In this document: positions 60,294 through 64,000 of the stretch, piece by piece
How the letters are laid out: each line of letters starts with the position of its first letter
Position numbering within the stretch: position 1 is the first letter of the stretch
Source of the DNA: Rhizobiaceae bacterium
GTDB lineage: Bacteria > Pseudomonadota > Alphaproteobacteria > Rhizobiales > Rhizobiaceae
Direction: 5' to 3'
DNA: 64,000 bases
Assembly: GCA_016742175.1 (NCBI GenBank)
Contig: JACVCH010000002.1
Location: forward strand, 62,001 to 126,000
The notes under the pieces: generated by a model
The model's input: the letters and a program-made list of their open reading frames with translations, nothing else
What the model was told of the DNA's origin: nothing
Database searches by the model: none
Program-made: the position numbers and the translations under genes

Positions 60294-61562
60294 GTGAAGA
60301 CCACCGATCATCTGGGCCGCCCCATCGTCGCCGTTACCGGCATCGGCGTCGTCACCTCGCTCGGCCAAGGGCTCGATGCCAACTGGGCGGCGCTGACCTC
60401 CGGCCAGTCGGGCATCCACCCGATCACGCGTTTTCCGACCGATCTCCTGGCGACGACCATTTCGGGCACCGTCGACTTCCTGCCGTCGAGCAAGGAAGGC
60501 GCGTCGGCGTTGACGCAGGAACTCGCGGACCTTTCCGCTGACGAGGCGGTCGGCATGTCGGGCATCGCGCGCGGCGGCTTCGACGGCCCCCTCTTCCTCG
60601 CCTCGCCGCCGGTCGAACTCGGCTGGCAGGACCGGCTGTCGCTCTATGCCTCGTCAAGCGAGGACCAGGGCTACCAGCGCCTTTTGAAGGTCGCGCGCGA
60701 GAAGCTGACGGCCGAAATCTTCGACGAGGCGCAATTCGCCACAATCGCCGACCGGCTTGCTGACAAATACGGGACGCGCGGCCTGCCGATCACGCTGTCG
60801 ACCGCCTGCGCCTCGGGTGCGACGGCGATCCAGCTCGGCGTCGAGGCGATCCGGCGCGGCGAATGCGACCGGGCGCTGGCCGTCGGCGCCGACGGTTCGG
60901 CGACCGCCGAGGCGCTGATCCGCTTCTCGCTGCTCTCCGCGCTCTCGACTGCCAACGACGCGCCGACCAAGGCGTCGAAGCCGTTCTCCAAGGATCGCGA
61001 CGGGTTCGTGCTGGCGGAGGGCTCGGCGGCGCTGGTGCTCGAATCGCTGGAAAGCGCGACGCGGCGCGGCGCCAAGGTGCTCGGCATTCTGCGTGGCTGC
61101 GGCGAGAAGGCCGACGATTTCCACCGCACGCGCTCGAAGCCCGACGGCTCGCCCGCCATCGGCGCCATCCGCGCGGCGCTGGAGGATGCGGGGCTCGGCG
61201 ACGACGGCATTTCCTACGTCAACGCGCATGGCACCTCTACGCCCGAAAACGACAAGATGGAGCATCTTTCGCTTGCGACCGTCTTCGGCGACAATCTGAA
61301 ACGGATGCCGGTTTCGTCCAACAAGTCGATGATCGGCCACACGCTCTCGGCCGCCGGCGCGATCGAGGCGGCGTTTTCGCTGATGACCATGCGCGAGGGC
61401 GTGCTGCCGCCGACCATCAATTACGACAATCCGGACCCGGCCATCGACCTCGACGTGGTGCCGAATACCAAGCGCTCGGCGGACGTGAAGACGGTGTTGT
61501 CGAACTCGTTCGGGTTCGGCGGGCAGAATACCTGCCTTGTCATGGCGCGCGAAGCGTTCTAG
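60294..61562 (+). CDS. Beta-ketoacyl-ACP synthase II-like FabF1XL
   Basis: The start is GTG at 60294 with AGGAG upstream, giving 422 residues. All catalytic residues are intact: Cys172 (LSTACASGATAIQ), His312 (VNAHGTSTPEND), Lys344 and His349 (SNKSMIGHTLSAAGAIEAA). It elongates acyl chains on AcpXL toward C28 for lipid A. It follows FabF2XL by 11 bp and is separated from adhXL by a palindromic repeat. The reading frame is open far upstream through the acp and fabF2 region, but that part is not coding. Confidence 0.9.
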   Translation: MKTTDHLGRPIVAVTGIGVVTSLGQGLDANWAALTSGQSGIHPITRFPTDLLATTISGTVDFLPSSKEGASALTQELADLSADEAVGMSGIARGGFDGPLFLASPPVELGWQDRLSLYASSSEDQGYQRLLKVAREKLTAEIFDEAQFATIADRLADKYGTRGLPITLSTACASGATAIQLGVEAIRRGECDRALAVGADGSATAEALIRFSLLSALSTANDAPTKASKPFSKDRDGFVLAEGSAALVLESLESATRRGAKVLGILRGCGEKADDFHRTRSKPDGSPAIGAIRAALEDAGLGDDGISYVNAHGTSTPENDKMEHLSLATVFGDNLKRMPVSSNKSMIGHTLSAAGAIEAAFSLMTMREGVLPPTINYDNPDPAIDLDVVPNTKRSADVKTVLSNSFGFGGQNTCLVMAREAF

Positions 61563-61603
61563 TTGGCTTTTCCAAGACGCGGGCTGGCATTGCGCTCGAC
61601 GTT

Positions 61604-61716
61604 GCCCCCCTCTGGCCTGCCGGCCATCTCCCCCGCGAGGGGGGAGATTAGTCTCGTCATCGCCGCGCGTGATCTCCCCCCTTGCGGGGGAGATGGCCGG
61701 CAGGCCAGAGGGGGGC
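61604..61716. repeat. Terminal-inverted-repeat element, family B, copy 2
   Basis: This 113-bp element has perfect 31-bp terminal inverted repeats (61604-61634 and 61686-61716) that start GCCCCCCTCTGGCC and end ATCTCCCCC. The inner part GATTAGTCTCGTCAT is shared with copy 1 at 55362. It lies between fabF1XL and adhXL on the same strand, inside a presumed operon, and could cause partial termination or protect the upstream message. No open frame. Confidence 0.88.
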
Positions 61717-61750
61717 GCTGTCCCGCTGCGATTGGCCAAGTGAGGAACTG

Positions 61751-62779
61751 ATGCGCGCATTGCAACTGATCGAGGATCGCCGCCTCGAAACCGTCGACAT
61801 CGCCGAGCCCGAGGCGCCCGGACAGGGCGAGGTGACGCTGCGCATTCGCGCGGTGGCGCTCAACCATATCGACGTGTGGGGCTGGCGGGGCATGGCGTTC
61901 GCCAAGCGCAAGATGCCGCTGACCGTGGGCGCGGAAGCTTCCGGCGAGGTCGTCAGGGTCGGGCCGGGCGTTTCCAACCTGCGCGAGGGGCAGCTCGTCT
62001 CGATCTATGGCGCGCGGACCTGCGGGCTTTGCAAGGCGTGCCGTGAGAAGCGCGACAATCTGTGCGAGAACGTTTCGGGCGTTCACGGCTTCCATCTCGA
62101 TGGCTTCGCGCAGGAATACATGAACCTGCCGGCGCGGCTGCTGGTCCCCGCCCCGCCCGGCGTCGACGAGATCGGCGCGGCCGTGGCACCCGTTACCTTC
62201 GGCACGGTCGAGCACATGCTGTTCGACAATGCCAAGCTGCAGCCGGGCGAGACGATTTTGATCCATGCCGGCGGGTCCGGCATCGGTTCGGCGGCGATCC
62301 AGCTTGCGCGGCGGATGGGCTGCACGATCATCACGACGGTCGGGTCGGACGCCAAGATCGAGCCGGCCAAGGCGCTCGGCGCCGACCACGTCATCAACTA
62401 CCGCACCGACCGTTTCGAGGGCGCGGTGCGCAAGATCACCAAGAAGAAGGGCGTCGACGTCGTCTTCGAGCATGTCGGGGCCGACACCTGGGCGGGCTCG
62501 ATGCTGTGCCTGAAGCGCGGCGGGCGGCTCGTGACCTGCGGCTCGACCTCGGGCGTCTCGACCTCGATGAACCTGATGCAGCTCTTCCAGCAGCAGCTCA
62601 AGATCTTCGGCTCGTTCGGCTGCCGGATGGAGAACATGGCCGACGCGATGCAGAAGATGGCGGGTGGGCTGGTTTCGCCCGTGATCGACACGGAAGTCGG
62701 CTTCGACGATATCGGCCGGGCGCTGGAGCGCATGGAAGGCCGCGACGTCTTCGGCAAGATCATCCTCAGGGTCGCCTGA
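61751..62779 (+). CDS. Zinc-dependent alcohol dehydrogenase AdhXL
   Basis: The 342-residue MDR protein (start MRALQLIEDRRLETVDIAEP, with GAGG upstream) has the catalytic-domain block VALNHIDVWGWRGMAFAKRK, the structural zinc cysteines GARTCGLCKACREKRDNLC, and the nucleotide loop GGSGIGSAAIQLARRMG. In the rhizobial VLCFA cluster the gene at this place is adhXL, thought to act on the long-chain fatty acid or its oxidation state. Its stop overlaps the lpxXL start by one base (TGATG). Confidence 0.88.
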   Translation: MRALQLIEDRRLETVDIAEPEAPGQGEVTLRIRAVALNHIDVWGWRGMAFAKRKMPLTVGAEASGEVVRVGPGVSNLREGQLVSIYGARTCGLCKACREKRDNLCENVSGVHGFHLDGFAQEYMNLPARLLVPAPPGVDEIGAAVAPVTFGTVEHMLFDNAKLQPGETILIHAGGSGIGSAAIQLARRMGCTIITTVGSDAKIEPAKALGADHVINYRTDRFEGAVRKITKKKGVDVVFEHVGADTWAGSMLCLKRGGRLVTCGSTSGVSTSMNLMQLFQQQLKIFGSFGCRMENMADAMQKMAGGLVSPVIDTEVGFDDIGRALERMEGRDVFGKIILRVA

Positions 62780-63717
62780 TGGCAAGCCGCGTTCCGGCAT
62801 TCCTGCGGCCGCTCGCCTACCGCTCGGCCGGCGCGCTGAAACAGGCGGAATACTGGACGACGGCGCGACTGGCGATGGCAGTGCTCTGGGGCCTGCGCAA
62901 GCTGCCGGCCGACAAGGCGCTCGACTTCGCTGACCGGACGGCGCGACGGCTCGGGCCGAAATTCGGCCGGCACCGCGTGGCCGTCAACAATCTGCGGCGC
63001 GCATATCCCGAAAAGTCCGAAGCCGAAATTCAGGCGATCGCGTCGGACATGTGGGGCAACATGGCCCGGCTGGCGGCGGAGTACATCTTCCTCGACCAGA
63101 TCTTCGACCATGAGCCGGGCAAGGCGCCGCAGCGCGTGGAAGTGATCGGCGAGGAGATTTTCCTGCGCATCCGCGAGGAAAAGCGCCCGCACATCATCTT
63201 CACTGCCCATTCGGGCAATTTCGAACTGCTGCCGGTCGCGGCGATGGCGTACGACCTGCCGGTGACTGCCCTCTTCCGTGCGCCGAACAACCCCTACATG
63301 GCCGAGTACGTCTTCAAGACGCGGCGCGACACGATGGGCGAATTGCTGGCCTCGCGCGCCGGGGCGGCGTTTGCCCTGGCGCGGGTGCTCGACCGGGGCG
63401 AGAATATCGGCGTCCTCGTCGACCAGAAGTTCCACAAGGGCCAGAAGACGACCTTCTTCGGCCGCGAGTGCCACACCAACCCGCTGGTGCCGAAGCTGGC
63501 GCGCCAGTTCGAATGCGACGTCTATCCCGCGCGCTCGATCCGACTGCCGGGCAACAAGTTCCGGCTGGAACTTCAGGAAAAGATCGAACTGCCGCGCAAT
63601 GCGTCAGGCGCGATCGACATCCATGCAAGCTGCCAGATGATGAACGACATCGTCGAAGGCTGGGTGCGCGAGCATCCGGGGCAGTGGATGTGGTTTCACA
63701 AGCGCTGGTCCGACTGA
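62779..63717 (+). CDS. lpxXL: Lipid A very-long-chain acyltransferase LpxXL
   Basis: The 312-residue membrane-bound acyltransferase belongs to the LpxL/HtrB family. The catalytic H-x4-E is His144-Glu149 in FTAHSGNFELLP, followed by VTALFRAPNNPYMAEYVFK and LVDQKFHKGQKTTFFGRE. LpxXL transfers the C28 acyl chain from AcpXL to lipid A. Its place as last gene after acpXL-fabF2-fabF1-adhXL matches the rhizobial cluster. A hydrophobic segment near residues 30-45 anchors it to the inner membrane. A dispersed repeat follows 16 bp after the stop. Confidence 0.94.
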   Translation: MASRVPAFLRPLAYRSAGALKQAEYWTTARLAMAVLWGLRKLPADKALDFADRTARRLGPKFGRHRVAVNNLRRAYPEKSEAEIQAIASDMWGNMARLAAEYIFLDQIFDHEPGKAPQRVEVIGEEIFLRIREEKRPHIIFTAHSGNFELLPVAAMAYDLPVTALFRAPNNPYMAEYVFKTRRDTMGELLASRAGAAFALARVLDRGENIGVLVDQKFHKGQKTTFFGRECHTNPLVPKLARQFECDVYPARSIRLPGNKFRLELQEKIELPRNASGAIDIHASCQMMNDIVEGWVREHPGQWMWFHKRWSD

Positions 63718-63732
63718 GATTCACGCCTCGAT

Positions 63733-63820
63733 GGCCTGCAAACGGCGTCTTCCTGCGCTTCCGGTGCTCATGTACCCAAATGTACATTCCGCTCCGGTTC
63801 TCGAAAGCCACCGTTTTCGG
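63733..63820. repeat. Dispersed intergenic repeat, family A, copy 2
   Basis: This 88-bp stretch repeats the 28051-28136 element, sharing GGCCTGCAAACGGCG, TGCGCTTCCGGTGCTCATG and CAAATGTACATTCCGCTCCG, with a few changes. It lies after lpxXL and before the convergent DmsC-like gene, the same type of convergent site as copy 1. Confidence 0.8.
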
Positions 63821-63842
63821 CACATCGAGCCGCGAATCTGCC

Positions 63843-64000
63843 TCAGTGGCCGTAATAGTTCATGACCGCGTGGCGCGCCTCGGCGAAGAAGAGCCAGCGC
63901 TCGACGAAGATTCCTGCATAGTGGGACAGGACGGCCAGAAAGGCGGCGAGGAAGGCCGTGAGGCCTGGGCCCATGGCGCCTGCCGCCAAAACGGCGACGA
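63843..64000 (-). CDS. DmsC-like respiratory membrane anchor (C-terminal part)
   Basis: About 52 residues are visible, running off the window edge. They form two hydrophobic stretches and end HYAGIFVERWLFFAEARHAV then MNYYGH. The ERWLFFAEARH motif followed by a YYG ending is typical of the DMSO reductase anchor subunit DmsC. If correct, dmsA and dmsB would lie beyond the right edge. The start is not visible. The gene is convergent with lpxXL. Confidence 0.72.
   Translation of the reverse strand, partial: VAVLAAGAMGPGLTAFLAAFLAVLSHYAGIFVERWLFFAEARHAVMNYYGH

Overview
The window is a GC-rich stretch of alphaproteobacterial chromosome. The best lineage evidence is the very-long-chain fatty acid lipid A locus (acpXL, two fabF-type genes, adhXL, lpxXL), a RirA-type iron regulator with Cys91, Cys99 and Cys105, the hmuPSTUV/hmuR arrangement, an F1-ATPase zeta-type inhibitor protein and the dispersed palindromic repeats. 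Together these point to Hyphomicrobiales (Rhizobiales), probably a Phyllobacteriaceae/Mesorhizobium-like organism. No rRNA, tRNA, CRISPR array, prophage or insertion sequence was seen. Most of the window looks like ordinary core chromosome.

Layout. 1-14.7 kb: the 3' end of tamB, a four-PAS HWE histidine kinase, fadE, a RibD-like reductase, a TadG-like pilus/vWA protein, two overlapping alpha/beta hydrolases, DUF192 and two-domain cold-shock genes, gloA, a J-domain-like gene and a DUF1127 gene. 14.7-20.4 kb: a leftward operon of molybdenum-hydroxylase maturation genes (MoxR/CoxD ATPase, CoxE vWA protein, XdhC/CoxI split over two ORFs, and a molybdopterin-binding/MobA-like fusion) with no structural enzyme genes beside it. 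20.4-29.2 kb: a flavin reductase, an orphan periplasmic binding protein, a P1 peptidase, purB, small membrane proteins, a VOC dioxygenase and an HpcH/HpaI aldolase. 29.5-36.2 kb: a purine run purC-purS-orf-purQ-lipoprotein-purL, then bolA, grxD and a Bcr/CflA exporter. 36.2-40.4 kb: ttcA, rpsD, a DUF445 protein, a phasin and a GNAT.

40.6-51.1 kb is the most coherent system: rirA, the leftward hmuPSTUV heme ABC importer operon, and the rightward hmuR-orf-exbB-exbD-tonB-orf-hmuQ run. It provides the outer membrane heme receptor, its dedicated energising complex, periplasmic capture, inner membrane import and two cytoplasmic heme-handling proteins. TGA-N9-TCA (IRO-like) boxes lie over the hmuR promoter and upstream of rirA, which suggests RirA repression and autoregulation.

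51.2-58.7 kb: putA with divergent putR, gabD, an AEC transporter and a phosphoglycerate-mutase-fold protein. 58.8-63.7 kb: the lipid A VLCFA locus. Here fabZ is missing between acpXL and fabF2XL, and FabF2XL has lost its catalytic cysteine, so it looks like a chain-length-factor-type partner of FabF1XL. The last bases hold the C-terminus of a DmsC-like membrane anchor.

Three repeat families occur between genes: an 88-bp element (28.05 and 63.73 kb), a 110-150 bp element with about 31-bp terminal inverted repeats (55.36 and 61.60 kb) and a 130-bp nested palindrome (41.1 kb). Start codons were chosen by Shine-Dalgarno signal, overlap with the upstream gene and family length. All functional names rest on recognised sequence motifs, not on a database search.
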